Shown here: in pieces, positions 1-6,077 of the stretch
Position numbering within the stretch: the stretch's first letter is position 1
Layout of the letters: the number at the start of each line of letters is the position of its first letter
Assembly: GCA_002340405.1 (NCBI GenBank)
Contig: DDLZ01000038.1
Location: 3,951 to 10,027 of the forward strand
Direction of reading: 5' to 3'
DNA length: 6,077 nt
DNA from: Bacteroidales bacterium UBA2559
GTDB taxonomy: Bacteria > Bacteroidota > Bacteroidia > Bacteroidales > Bacteroidaceae
Notes under the pieces: generated by a model
What the model was told of the DNA's origin: nothing
The model's input: only the letters and a program-made list of their open reading frames with translations
Databases searched by the model: none
Made by a program: the position numbers and the translations under genes

Positions 1-1146
1 ACCGTCAGGAATGGTCCATTCCAACGGGTCTCCCTGAACGGTGGTAAAGCTGTATTCATTTCCGCATGAACCGCCTAACAGCAATTGTGAATCAACGGTA
101 AATATATCTGTCAGCGGCATCCGTGCTGTGATTCCCGCCCCGAAATTCTGTATGTTGGGCAAGGTGGTATAATCCGGCAAGAAAATATAATCGTTGCCGG
201 TCCATTTCAGCCTGGTGAATCCGGCATAAACGGTAGCTCCAATCCGGTCTGGCATGTATGTGGCAACTATTCCTGCCGTGCAAGCCGGTTTCATATCTAC
301 ATGTCCATATCCGTCATTTGCGTATTTTGTGGTTATGAAGTAATCTGTGGCTAACGAAAAACTCCATTTGCAGTCGGAATATTCACCTCTGTTTTTCAAT
401 GGTCTTCCAAGATAGCGTTCTTTGAACAGCAGGTCGCTCAGGCTGTATGCGAATTCAGAAGAGAACATGCCGGCACCGGCACCGGCAAGGACATCGGAAA
501 CCCAGTGACGGTTAGTCTCAATACGCATAAGTCCGGTAACGGTAGCCATACCATATCCGGCCACGCTAAACCATGGACTGACTGTTTCACCATATTCTTT
601 ATGGAGCAGTGTAGCTGCCACAAATGCCGTGGCAGTATGTCCTGAAGGGAACGAGTTGAATGAAGTGCCGTCAGGTCTCTCCCTGCTTATCATATATTTT
701 GTTCCATAAACAATCGCAGCCATTATACCGACCGACATGGCATCGGTAACAATCATCCTACCCCAGTCGCTTCGACTCTCAAGTCCACAAACCTTAAGTC
801 CGAACATCAACAGAGCGGGACCATATTGCACATAATCCGATGTCGAACTTATCGGCTTTTGCATTCCGTTTACTATACGTTCATTCAGATTGTTATCCCT
901 ATATAGAAGACCGGTGGCAAACAGGGCACCCGAAACGACAGAACGCTGAATCAGAGAGTTTGTATAGTTTTCCGAAAATGGAATGTTGTTTGTCATAAAC
1001 GCAGCAGGACTCGCCGAAAACGCATTCCGGTTTTCCGTTAACAGCGAGTCGGAATCAAACTCGGTTTCAATTGTTGTCGCACTGACAGAAGATACAACAA
1101 TCATAAGTAAAAACAGTATGACAACACTTCTTTTCATCTCTTTCAT
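1..1146 (-). CDS. PAP2-family phosphatase with C-terminal beta-rich (barrel-like) extension, 3' end outside window
   Basis: A continuous minus-strand frame gives 382 residues and is still open at base 1, so the C-terminus is missing. Residues 1-23 look like a signal peptide (basic MKEMKR, hydrophobic core, cleavage after VSA). The three PAP2 phosphatase motifs are all present: KYMISRERP (K150, R157, P158), PSGH (H170) and R208-x5-H214-x3-D218. The catalytic histidines are intact, but M replaces the usual S before R208. Family members remove phosphate from lipid phosphates such as undecaprenyl pyrophosphate, phosphatidate or lipid A, with the active site on the periplasmic side; the substrate here cannot be told. 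After about residue 245 the chain is no longer PAP2-like. It shows alternating polar and aromatic stretches rich in G, Y, T and F, suggesting beta-barrel strands. ATG at 1146-1144 overlaps the upstream gene's TGA (ATGA), implying translational coupling; ATG at 1137 is an alternative start. Family call is very secure, the barrel call moderate. Confidence 0.92.
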   Translation of the reverse strand, partial: MKEMKRSVVILFLLMIVVSSVSATTIETEFDSDSLLTENRNAFSASPAAFMTNNIPFSENYTNSLIQRSVVSGALFATGLLYRDNNLNERIVNGMQKPISSTSDYVQYGPALLMFGLKVCGLESRSDWGRMIVTDAMSVGIMAAIVYGTKYMISRERPDGTSFNSFPSGHTATAFVAATLLHKEYGETVSPWFSVAGYGMATVTGLMRIETNRHWVSDVLAGAGAGMFSSEFAYSLSDLLFKERYLGRPLKNRGEYSDCKWSFSLATDYFITTKYANDGYGHVDMKPACTAGIVATYMPDRIGATVYAGFTRLKWTGNDYIFLPDYTTLPNIQNFGAGITARMPLTDIFTVDSQLLLGGSCGNEYSFTTVQGDPLEWTIPDG

Positions 1147-2174
1147 CGCTGTTTTCTGCCGGTTCCGGTATTGAATCTGACCGTTATAAGCTGTTGGTTA
1201 TGTACCGGACTGTTCGGAGTGAAGTGCATATTCCAGCGGAAACAGAAATCCACATTGCTGTCCGAAAACAGGGTTATCCCTATTCCCGTCCTGTTATAGA
1301 ATGTGTGGTTGTAGAAAGGATCGCTACGGTGAAATGCCATGCCGGCTTCAGGGTCATCAAGAAAAGGCATCTGGCGGTCACCGGTATAGACAACGCTCTT
1401 AACTTCAATCATTCTCCATCCGGCTTCAATATCACCTTTAAACCCCGTGGGAGTATGCCACAGCCCGTCCTTACGGCAGCGTATCAGCGAGCTCAAAATT
1501 CCGGCCTGGACCCTTAACCGGAGCCCTATATCACTTTTGTCTGCCAGGTTCAGACTGACATAGGGATTTAGCTGGAGCTTATCATATATGAAATGACCCG
1601 GCTCTTTGGGTTTGGCAAAATGGGTCATTGCAGCATACCATCCCGCTCCGAATAACTTATTCTCCAGATAGCCGTCCCAGACTATACGAAATGCTTCACG
1701 GCGGGTTTCGCTCTGACGACTGTACCAATTGCAGTAGAGCTCAGTACTCAGAATTTCTCCTCTGTATTGTAATAGCGTACCGCCTATCAGCGGTTCAAAA
1801 AATGCGATGGAATCATATAAAAACGCTTCAGGAAGTTCTCTTTGCAACCTTTGGCGCGGAATATTGCCGAAGTATGCCGACCATCTGTCTGAGTTATATC
1901 CGCAGTATAAAATGATTTCGGGAGTGACAGACTCATCGGAACCGAACTCCCATATTCCGGAAAGGCCCGCAGCCAGACTGCCGTTTCCGTCTGAATAGCT
2001 TGCTTCGGGCATAATCCTAAGCCCGTATATGGTCTGCGGAAGCATGTCATTCTTGTATTCCCGGTTGTCTAAAAGACCATCGGAGCGTATATTGAAATCC
2101 AAACTCCGACCGGCTGATCCGATGCAAAAAAGAGTCAGTAAAGCAGTTAAGAACAGTTTTGTACGTTCAGTCAT
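1143..2174 (-). CDS. Uncharacterised secreted beta-rich protein, probable outer-membrane barrel
   Basis: This encodes 343 residues that I do not recognise as a named family. An N-terminal signal peptide is clear: MTERTK, a hydrophobic stretch at residues 7-18, and likely cleavage after GSA at residue 21. C17 is not in a lipobox, so it is probably not a lipoprotein. The mature part has no hydrophobic helices. It alternates hydrophobic/aromatic with polar residues in short segments ending in charged or glycine turns (for example around IILYCGY, ELYCNWYS, LNPYVSLNL and IGITLF), the pattern of outer-membrane beta strands. The C-terminus ends in a basic tail (GRKQR) rather than an aromatic residue, which is unusual for a barrel. 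It is the first gene of a unit with the PAP2 phosphatase and overlaps it by four bases, suggesting linked function. A -7 element lies 26 bases upstream. The gene is secure; the barrel assignment is inference from pattern. Confidence 0.85.
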   Translation of the reverse strand: MTERTKLFLTALLTLFCIGSAGRSLDFNIRSDGLLDNREYKNDMLPQTIYGLRIMPEASYSDGNGSLAAGLSGIWEFGSDESVTPEIILYCGYNSDRWSAYFGNIPRQRLQRELPEAFLYDSIAFFEPLIGGTLLQYRGEILSTELYCNWYSRQSETRREAFRIVWDGYLENKLFGAGWYAAMTHFAKPKEPGHFIYDKLQLNPYVSLNLADKSDIGLRLRVQAGILSSLIRCRKDGLWHTPTGFKGDIEAGWRMIEVKSVVYTGDRQMPFLDDPEAGMAFHRSDPFYNHTFYNRTGIGITLFSDSNVDFCFRWNMHFTPNSPVHNQQLITVRFNTGTGRKQR

Positions 2175-2184
2175 TTTTGCAAAA
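2175..2184. repeat. Perfect 10-base palindrome abutting a start codon
   Basis: TTTTGCAAAA reads the same on both strands and directly touches the ATG at 2174-2172. It lies inside the predicted 5' untranslated leader of the barrel gene. It could be a protein-binding site or a small structure, but short AT-rich palindromes are common by chance. Confidence 0.25.
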
Positions 2185-2200
2185 CATATTAACTCATGCG

Positions 2201-2208
2201 CAAAGTTA
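2201..2208 (-). promoter_or_regulatory. Bacteroidetes -7 promoter element for the barrel/PAP2 unit
   Basis: On the minus strand the bases read TAACTTTG, an exact match to the Bacteroidetes -7 consensus TAnnTTTG, and lie 26 bases before the start codon at 2174. No TTTG-type -33 box is visible at the usual 19-21 base spacing, so the promoter may be weak or need an activator. Confidence 0.55.
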
Positions 2209-2252
2209 CCTAATTATTATACAATTGAGGCTTATTTTAGCCGTTTAATTTG

Positions 2253-2260
2253 TACCTTCG
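2253..2260 (+). promoter_or_regulatory. Probable -7 promoter element for the ABC exporter
   Basis: TACCTTCG differs from TAnnTTTG at one position and lies 27 bases before the ATG at 2288, a distance like that of the other promoters in this window. A clear -33 TTTG at proper spacing is not visible. It stands back to back with the opposite-strand promoter, with 44 bases between the two elements. Confidence 0.45.
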
Positions 2261-2287
2261 CGGCGCAAACCATAGCATTCCGGCTTA

Positions 2288-4129
2288 ATGAAAGAGCTAC
2301 TCGCCTTCCTTAAACGTTTCGTCAGACCCTACCGAAAAAATCTTGTAGGCAGCATTTCATACAATCTGCTTTCCGCCATACTGAACGTCTTCTCTTTTGC
2401 CCTGATTGTTCCCATTCTCCGTATTCTGTTCAAAATAAGTACCGAGGAGTATGAATTCATTCCGCTTTCCCAGGCTGAAGGTGCAAAAGATATGCTCCGG
2501 ATTCTAAAGACAGACTTCTTTTTTCAAGTTACCGGTTTTATTGACCGTTACGGAGAATCCCGTACACTGTTGATTCTGGGGCTTACACTTATCGTGATGA
2601 CCTTGTTAAAGACCGCATGTTATTTCGGGGCATCGGCAATCATGGTCCCGTTAAGGAACGGTGTGGTACGTGACATCAGGGTCAGAGTATATGATAAGAT
2701 ATTAAATCTGCCCATGAGCTTCTTCTCAAAGGAACGCAAGGGAGATATCATTACCCGCATGAGCGCTGATGTATCGGAGATTGAAAACTCAATAGCCCAA
2801 TCTCTGGATATGCTTATAAAAAATCCTATCCTGATAATTGTATATATAACCACTTTGATTGCTATAAGCTGGCAGATGACCATATTCACACTGGTCATCG
2901 GTCCGCTTATTATTTGGGTTATGGGCTCAATAGGAAGAAAACTCAAGGCCAGCTCATTAGTGGTTCAGTCCTTCTGGAGTGATACCATGTCGCAACTTGA
3001 GGAGACCTTAGGCGGGCTTCGGGTCATAAAGGCGTTTCTGGCTGAGGGCATGATGTCAAAACGGTTTGCAAAAAGCAGCGATCAGCTTCGCAAAGCGTCG
3101 AATAAGGTCCATATCCGTCAGGCACTGGCGCATCCGGTCAGCGAATTCATGGGGACTACTCTAATTGTTGTGGTACTATGGTTTGGCGGCACTCTGATCC
3201 TTGGCAACAGAGCCACCATTGACGCTTCAACTTTTATATGGTACATGACCATCCTGTACAGTGTCATCAACCCCATAAAGGATTTCTCAAAGGCAGGATA
3301 TGCCATACCCAAGGGGTTGGCCTCGATTGAAAGGATTGACAAGATCCTGATGGCTGAGAACAATATCACCGATCCGGCCGTTCCGGTTGGCGTGCCGGAA
3401 CTGAAGAGTGAAATCCGTTACAACGGCGTTTCATTCGCATACGACGGAGAACGGGAGGTTTTGAGTGATATTGATTTGACTATTCCGTGCGGAAAAACAC
3501 TGGCGCTGGTAGGGCAGTCCGGTTCAGGAAAATCAACACTGGTGGACCTACTGCCACGTTTTTATGATGTATGTAAAGGCTCAATAACCATCGATGGAGT
3601 AGATGTGCGCGACATGTCGCTCAAGTCGTTACGTGGAATAATGGGTAATGTAAACCAGGAGGCAATACTGTTCAATGACACATTCTATAACAATATTATG
3701 TTCGGAGTGAGCAACGCTTCCCGCGAACAGGTGGTCGAAGCGGCCAAAATAGCTAACGCCCACGAGTTCATAATGGATACGGAGCACGGTTACGACACCA
3801 TGATAGGCGACCGCGGATGTCTGCTCTCAGGCGGACAGAGACAGCGCATCAGCATAGCCAGAGCCATACTAAAGAATCCGCCGGTGCTCATTCTTGACGA
3901 GGCTACCAGCGCTCTTGACACCGAATCCGAACGACTGGTACAGGAGGCTCTTGAAAGACTCATGAAAGACCGTACTACAATTGCAATAGCACATCGGCTG
4001 TCAACAATCAAAAACGCCGATGAAATCTGCGTTCTGCATGAGGGACGTATAGTGGAAAGGGGCACACACGAAGAACTGATCATGTTGAACGGTCATTACA
4101 GACGTCTGCACGACATGCAGCAACTTTAA
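2288..4129 (+). CDS. MsbA-like ABC exporter, fused permease and ATPase
   Basis: This complete 613-residue half-transporter is expected to dimerise in the inner membrane and export a lipid or other hydrophobic substrate. The exporter-type membrane domain covers about residues 1-340, with a first helix near 19-47, a second near 93-122 and further helices near 178-222, 285-307 and 318-340. The ATPase domain is intact: A-loop Y385, Walker A G409-T417 (GQSGSGKST), Q-loop Q457, signature LSGGQ at 513-517, Walker B ending D537 with catalytic E538, D-loop SALD at 541-544 and H-loop H569. Length and domain order match MsbA and similar lipid exporters, but other type IV exporters share them, so the substrate is not proved. 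A periplasmic loop of about 45 residues (48-92) between helices 1 and 2 is longer than I would expect for a typical exporter. It is transcribed alone, divergently from the barrel/PAP2 unit, and has no Shine-Dalgarno sequence. Lipid A-core export is the leading guess. Confidence 0.95.
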   Translation: MKELLAFLKRFVRPYRKNLVGSISYNLLSAILNVFSFALIVPILRILFKISTEEYEFIPLSQAEGAKDMLRILKTDFFFQVTGFIDRYGESRTLLILGLTLIVMTLLKTACYFGASAIMVPLRNGVVRDIRVRVYDKILNLPMSFFSKERKGDIITRMSADVSEIENSIAQSLDMLIKNPILIIVYITTLIAISWQMTIFTLVIGPLIIWVMGSIGRKLKASSLVVQSFWSDTMSQLEETLGGLRVIKAFLAEGMMSKRFAKSSDQLRKASNKVHIRQALAHPVSEFMGTTLIVVVLWFGGTLILGNRATIDASTFIWYMTILYSVINPIKDFSKAGYAIPKGLASIERIDKILMAENNITDPAVPVGVPELKSEIRYNGVSFAYDGEREVLSDIDLTIPCGKTLALVGQSGSGKSTLVDLLPRFYDVCKGSITIDGVDVRDMSLKSLRGIMGNVNQEAILFNDTFYNNIMFGVSNASREQVVEAAKIANAHEFIMDTEHGYDTMIGDRGCLLSGGQRQRISIARAILKNPPVLILDEATSALDTESERLVQEALERLMKDRTTIAIAHRLSTIKNADEICVLHEGRIVERGTHEELIMLNGHYRRLHDMQQL

Positions 4130-4171
4130 CAGACCTTTTACAATCTAAACGGGAATAAATCTACGTCAAAC

Positions 4172-4194
4172 TTTATCATTTTCAGAATGATGAA
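4172..4194 (+). terminator. Weak hairpin in convergent gap, possible terminator of the ABC gene
   Basis: Bases 4172-4180 pair with 4186-4194 around the loop TTCAG, giving nine pairs including one G-U that forms only in the plus-strand transcript. The stem is AT-rich, and a run of five T begins eight bases later at 4202, so it is not a classical intrinsic terminator. It is the only plausible stop signal in the 89 bases between the convergent genes. Confidence 0.3.
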
Positions 4195-4218
4195 ACCGCT
4201 GTTTTTCCCCTTCATAAG

Positions 4219-5142
4219 TTATAATCTGTATTTTTCAGCGAAGTCATGGCTGACATGGTTTGAGAGGTTAAGACATGTCTCGGTACCAAACGCTATCCCA
4301 TATCCGACAAGTCGTGACCATGTTTCATCATCCATGCTGTCAATGTTCTGTCCGGTAATGTTTTCCCTGATCAGACCGTAAACAATACCCGCATTGAAGT
4401 TGTCACCGGCGCCGATGGTGCTTACAGGCTCAATTCTGATAGAGTCAAATCCGTATTCGATACCCTTGTCAATTACAGTCACCCCCTCAGGGCCCATTGT
4501 CCGGATGAACAGTTTACAGTAAGGTGAGATTTGTTTATTATATATTTCCTGGGCATCATCGTGACCAAACAGGTTGATCAGATCTTCATGGCTGCCACGC
4601 ACTATGTCGGCAAGCATAAAATTCTGTCTGAAAGTATCTTTTAAGGATTCGACCTCGTGTGAATGGCCGGATCTGAAGTTCAGGTCATAGTACATGACGG
4701 CCCCCTGTGATTTGGCGTATTCCAGAAAAGGCCCGACTTTGGGCCGCAGTACCGGATTTAAGGCGAAATATGCTCCGAAAACCACAATATCATTTTTTTG
4801 GATCGGAGGCATTTCAAAGTCCAGCCGGCTGTTCGGATAATCCTTGTAAAAGCTGTAGCTGGCATCATTGTTGTCGTCGAGAAAAGCAAGCGAAACAGCC
4901 GTCTTCTTTCCCGGATAACAGGATACGTAATCGGTGTTAATGCCGTTTTCCCGCATGAATGAGAGAATATAGTCGCCTACCCTGTCAGCCCCTATATCGG
5001 TAATGAAGGTACAGTCCAAACCGGTACGTCCCAAAGATATCAATCCGTTAAACACAGAGCCGCCGGGAACGGCCGCTACAGGTTGTCTGTTACGGAAAAG
5101 AATATCATAGATGGTTTCGCCTATACCGTAAATGCGTCTCAT
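4219..5142 (-). CDS. PfkB-family carbohydrate kinase
   Basis: This is a 307-residue cytoplasmic sugar kinase of the ribokinase/PfkB family, which transfers phosphate from ATP to a sugar or sugar phosphate. The N-terminus MRRIYGIGETIYDIL is a typical first strand with substrate-contact D13. PGGSVFN (26-32) matches the first PfkB signature, DLNFR is a variant of the family's DPNxR motif, and TIGAGDNF is the second signature, with the anion hole GAG and catalytic base D247. Length is normal. Overall it resembles fructokinase-like members, but the sugar cannot be read from sequence. I chose ATG at 5142 because it fits the family N-terminus and overlaps the upstream isomerase's TGA as ATGA. An in-frame ATG at 5160 would add MFTQTF and overlap the isomerase more. 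It is second in the unit with the SIS isomerase, so the two may act on linked sugar phosphates. Family very sure, substrate unknown. Confidence 0.93.
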   Translation of the reverse strand: MRRIYGIGETIYDILFRNRQPVAAVPGGSVFNGLISLGRTGLDCTFITDIGADRVGDYILSFMRENGINTDYVSCYPGKKTAVSLAFLDDNNDASYSFYKDYPNSRLDFEMPPIQKNDIVVFGAYFALNPVLRPKVGPFLEYAKSQGAVMYYDLNFRSGHSHEVESLKDTFRQNFMLADIVRGSHEDLINLFGHDDAQEIYNKQISPYCKLFIRTMGPEGVTVIDKGIEYGFDSIRIEPVSTIGAGDNFNAGIVYGLIRENITGQNIDSMDDETWSRLVGYGIAFGTETCLNLSNHVSHDFAEKYRL

Positions 5143-5741
5143 AAAAGTCTGCGTGAACACTGTCCAAGATAACCGCCGTGATGGCGTTTATTATACTCCT
5201 CTACAGTAAAGTCTATCTTTTTCATTGTCTCAACCACCAAAACTTCGCCTATAACATTCATAACGGTAGTACTTGTTGTCGGTGCCAGTCCCAGAGCACA
5301 GACCTCTTCAGGATTGCCTGTCGAGAGAACAACATTGGCTAATCGTGCAAGAGGACTGTCGGTATTTCCGGTAAGCGCAATGAACTTAAGCGTCGGATCA
5401 AGCCTGCGACTCAAGTCTGCCAGCTCCAATATATCTCGGGTCTTGCCTGAATTGGAAACCAGAAGGAACAGGTCATGCTCCTGAAGAATACCAAGGTCGC
5501 CATGCTGTGCCTCACTGGGATGCAGAAAGACCGAAGGTGTACCGGTTGAACTGAATGTGGTTGCAATGTTCATGGCTATCTGTCCGGCTTTTCCCATTCC
5601 GCTTGTGATAAGCTTACCCTTTAACTCGTGAACCTGACGAACTATCAGTTCCACGGCTTTCTCATATTCATCCCCTACAGGTATGTTCAAAATAGCTTGG
5701 GACTCACGCCATATTATGTCCCGTATTGAATCAATCATCAT
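5139..5741 (-). CDS. Single-domain SIS sugar-phosphate isomerase, KdsD/KpsF-like (arabinose-5-phosphate isomerase)
   Basis: The 200 residues contain one SIS domain. Features typical of arabinose-5-phosphate isomerases are TSGMGKAGQIA (46-56), HPSEAQHGDLG (74-84), SNSGKT (96-101), LGLAPTTSTT (150-159) and HHGGYLG (187-193). These enzymes convert ribulose 5-phosphate to arabinose 5-phosphate, the precursor of Kdo in lipopolysaccharide. By my recalled alignment with E. coli KdsD, catalytic positions K59, E111, E152 and H193 correspond to K51, D103, E146 and H187, so one glutamate is replaced by aspartate. E. coli KdsD is about 330 residues with two CBS domains; this protein stops at GGYLGQCSRRLL, where the linker to CBS would begin, so the CBS pair is absent. 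The start is ATG 5741 or ATG 5738, with a GGAAA four bases upstream of 5741. First gene of the unit; its TGA overlaps the kinase ATG. Family sure, exact reaction probable. Confidence 0.9.
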   Translation of the reverse strand: MMIDSIRDIIWRESQAILNIPVGDEYEKAVELIVRQVHELKGKLITSGMGKAGQIAMNIATTFSSTGTPSVFLHPSEAQHGDLGILQEHDLFLLVSNSGKTRDILELADLSRRLDPTLKFIALTGNTDSPLARLANVVLSTGNPEEVCALGLAPTTSTTVMNVIGEVLVVETMKKIDFTVEEYNKRHHGGYLGQCSRRLL

Positions 5742-5771
5742 TACGTTTCCGGTTTATGATTATCCGATTTG

Positions 5772-5779
5772 CAAAGATA
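5772..5779 (-). promoter_or_regulatory. Bacteroidetes -7 promoter element for the isomerase/kinase unit
   Basis: The minus strand reads TATCTTTG, an exact TAnnTTTG match, 30 bases before the ATG at 5741. The predicted leader is about 25 bases. No TTTG -33 box is seen at 19-21 bases upstream; that stretch is AT-rich instead. Confidence 0.6.
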
Positions 5780-5974
5780 TGTATTATTTTTCATGTTTTA
5801 TATCCTAAGACTGTGGTTTATTTAACCCGGAAAACCATCTGCCCCTACGGCCTCGTTTCCCTGAATTTGAATACAGAATTTGTCTGTTTCCGGTTTCTCC
5901 CGAAGGATTTCTTCAAAACCGCTTAAATTCTATTAGTAAACGCAATTTTTTGCGGAGGTACTTGTTCATATTTT

Positions 5975-6030
5975 TTTCGGACAAAGAGAGGGGAGGGGAT
6001 TAGAACCTTCCCCATCTCTTTGCGCCGAAA
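5975..6030. repeat. Long imperfect inverted repeat upstream of a promoter
   Basis: The arms pair as TTTCGG 5975-5980 with CCGAAA 6025-6030, CAAAGAGA 5982-5989 with TCTCTTTG 6015-6022, GGGGA 5990-5994 with TCCCC 6009-6013, and GGG 5995-5997 with CCT 6006-6008 including one G-U. That is 22 pairs with small bulges and an eight-base loop. Neither strand has a T run after the stem, so it is not an intrinsic terminator. The right arm contains the -33 box of the promoter for the gene at 6074. Confidence 0.7.
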
Positions 6031-6050
6031 GGATAAATGTGTTACATTCG
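6019..6050 (+). promoter_or_regulatory. Bacteroidetes -33/-7 promoter for the gene starting at 6074
   Basis: TTTG at 6019-6022 is followed after exactly 20 bases by TACATTCG at 6043-6050, one base off TAnnTTTG. Both boxes and the 19-21 base spacing fit the Bacteroidetes primary promoter, making this the most complete promoter in the window. It ends 23 bases before an ATG. Confidence 0.6.
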
Positions 6051-6073
6051 CCTTCGAGCAAAAAATTGAATAT

Positions 6074-6077
6074 ATGG
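6074..6077 (+). CDS. Possible start codon of a gene continuing outside the window
   Basis: Only ATGG is visible. The support is the promoter directly upstream, with promoter-to-ATG spacing matching the other genes here, and an A-rich leader. The product cannot be stated. ATG at 6036 upstream opens a frame that stops after ten codons, so 6074 is the better candidate. Confidence 0.3.

Larger units (their letters stand above)
5742..6073. other. Non-coding intergenic region between divergent genes
   Basis: I see no convincing gene in these 332 bases. A plus-strand frame at 5726-5926 crosses the isomerase start and promoter and has no family resemblance. A minus-strand frame of 18 codons from 5969 (MNKYLRKKLRLLIEFKRF) is too short to support. 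Small stem-loops occur at 5814-5837 (TGGTTT/AAACCA, 12-base loop) and 5941-5954 (CGCAA/TTGCG, TTTT loop). The right part holds a long inverted repeat and a promoter, listed separately. An unrecognised small RNA cannot be excluded. Confidence 0.6.

Noticed and set aside
1194..1517. Plus-strand open frame of 107 codons
   Set aside because: It lies wholly antisense to the 343-residue secreted protein, whose signal peptide and ATGA coupling make it the real gene.
2216..2221. E. coli-like TATAAT on the minus strand
   Set aside because: Bacteroidetes primary sigma factors favour TAnnTTTG, a perfect copy lies just downstream, and this stretch is simply AT-rich.
2620..2946. Minus-strand open frame of 108 codons, with similar ones at 3118-3369 and 3790-4083
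   Set aside because: All lie opposite the intact ABC exporter, which has every expected motif; they are antisense shadows.
5726..5926. Plus-strand open frame of 66 codons
   Set aside because: It runs antisense over the isomerase start codon and its -7 element, has no visible family resemblance and no ribosome site.
5952..5964. GGAGG followed by TTG as a possible translation start
   Set aside because: Only three bases separate GGAGG from TTG, the frame stops after about 16 codons, and no other gene here uses such a site.
5990..5998. GGGGAGGGG as a possible G-quadruplex
   Set aside because: Only two G runs are present nearby; the bases are better explained as one arm of the inverted repeat.

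Overview
The window looks like chromosomal DNA of a Bacteroidales bacterium (Bacteroides or a relative). The evidence is promoter sequence and gene style. Four gene starts are preceded, 23 to 30 bases upstream, by the Bacteroidetes-type -7 element TAnnTTTG or a one-base variant. None of these genes has a convincing Shine-Dalgarno sequence, and the predicted proteins resemble Bacteroidales envelope and sugar-phosphate families. No mobile element, CRISPR array, tRNA or rRNA was found.

Layout. (1) On the minus strand, a two-gene unit runs leftwards from about 2208 to beyond base 1. It holds an uncharacterised secreted, beta-rich protein of 343 residues, probably an outer-membrane barrel, and a PAP2-superfamily phosphatase with a C-terminal beta-rich extension that runs off the window. 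The two genes overlap by ATGA. (2) A 113-base divergent intergenic region carries a -7 element for each direction. (3) On the plus strand, 2288-4129 encodes a complete MsbA-like exporter, with membrane domain and ATPase fused. (4) An 89-base convergent gap holds a weak hairpin. (5) On the minus strand, a second two-gene unit runs from 5741 to 4219. A single-domain SIS sugar-phosphate isomerase of the KdsD/KpsF type is followed, again with an ATGA overlap, by a PfkB-family sugar kinase. (6) Bases 5742-6073 hold no convincing gene. They contain the isomerase promoter, a long imperfect inverted repeat at 5975-6030, and the best promoter in the window (TTTG, 20 bases, TACATTCG), placed to drive a gene whose ATG is at 6074.

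How the genes may work together (inference): arabinose-5-phosphate isomerases feed Kdo synthesis, MsbA-type exporters flip lipid A-core, and PAP2 enzymes often remove phosphates from lipid A or undecaprenyl pyrophosphate. A common theme of outer-membrane lipid or glycan metabolism is plausible. However, the genes lie in separate transcription units, so the link rests on gene families and proximity. No clearly new multi-gene system is evident. The most interesting points are the PAP2-barrel fusion coupled to an unknown barrel-like protein, the isomerase that ends just where its relatives' CBS domains would begin, and the inverted repeat overlapping a promoter.
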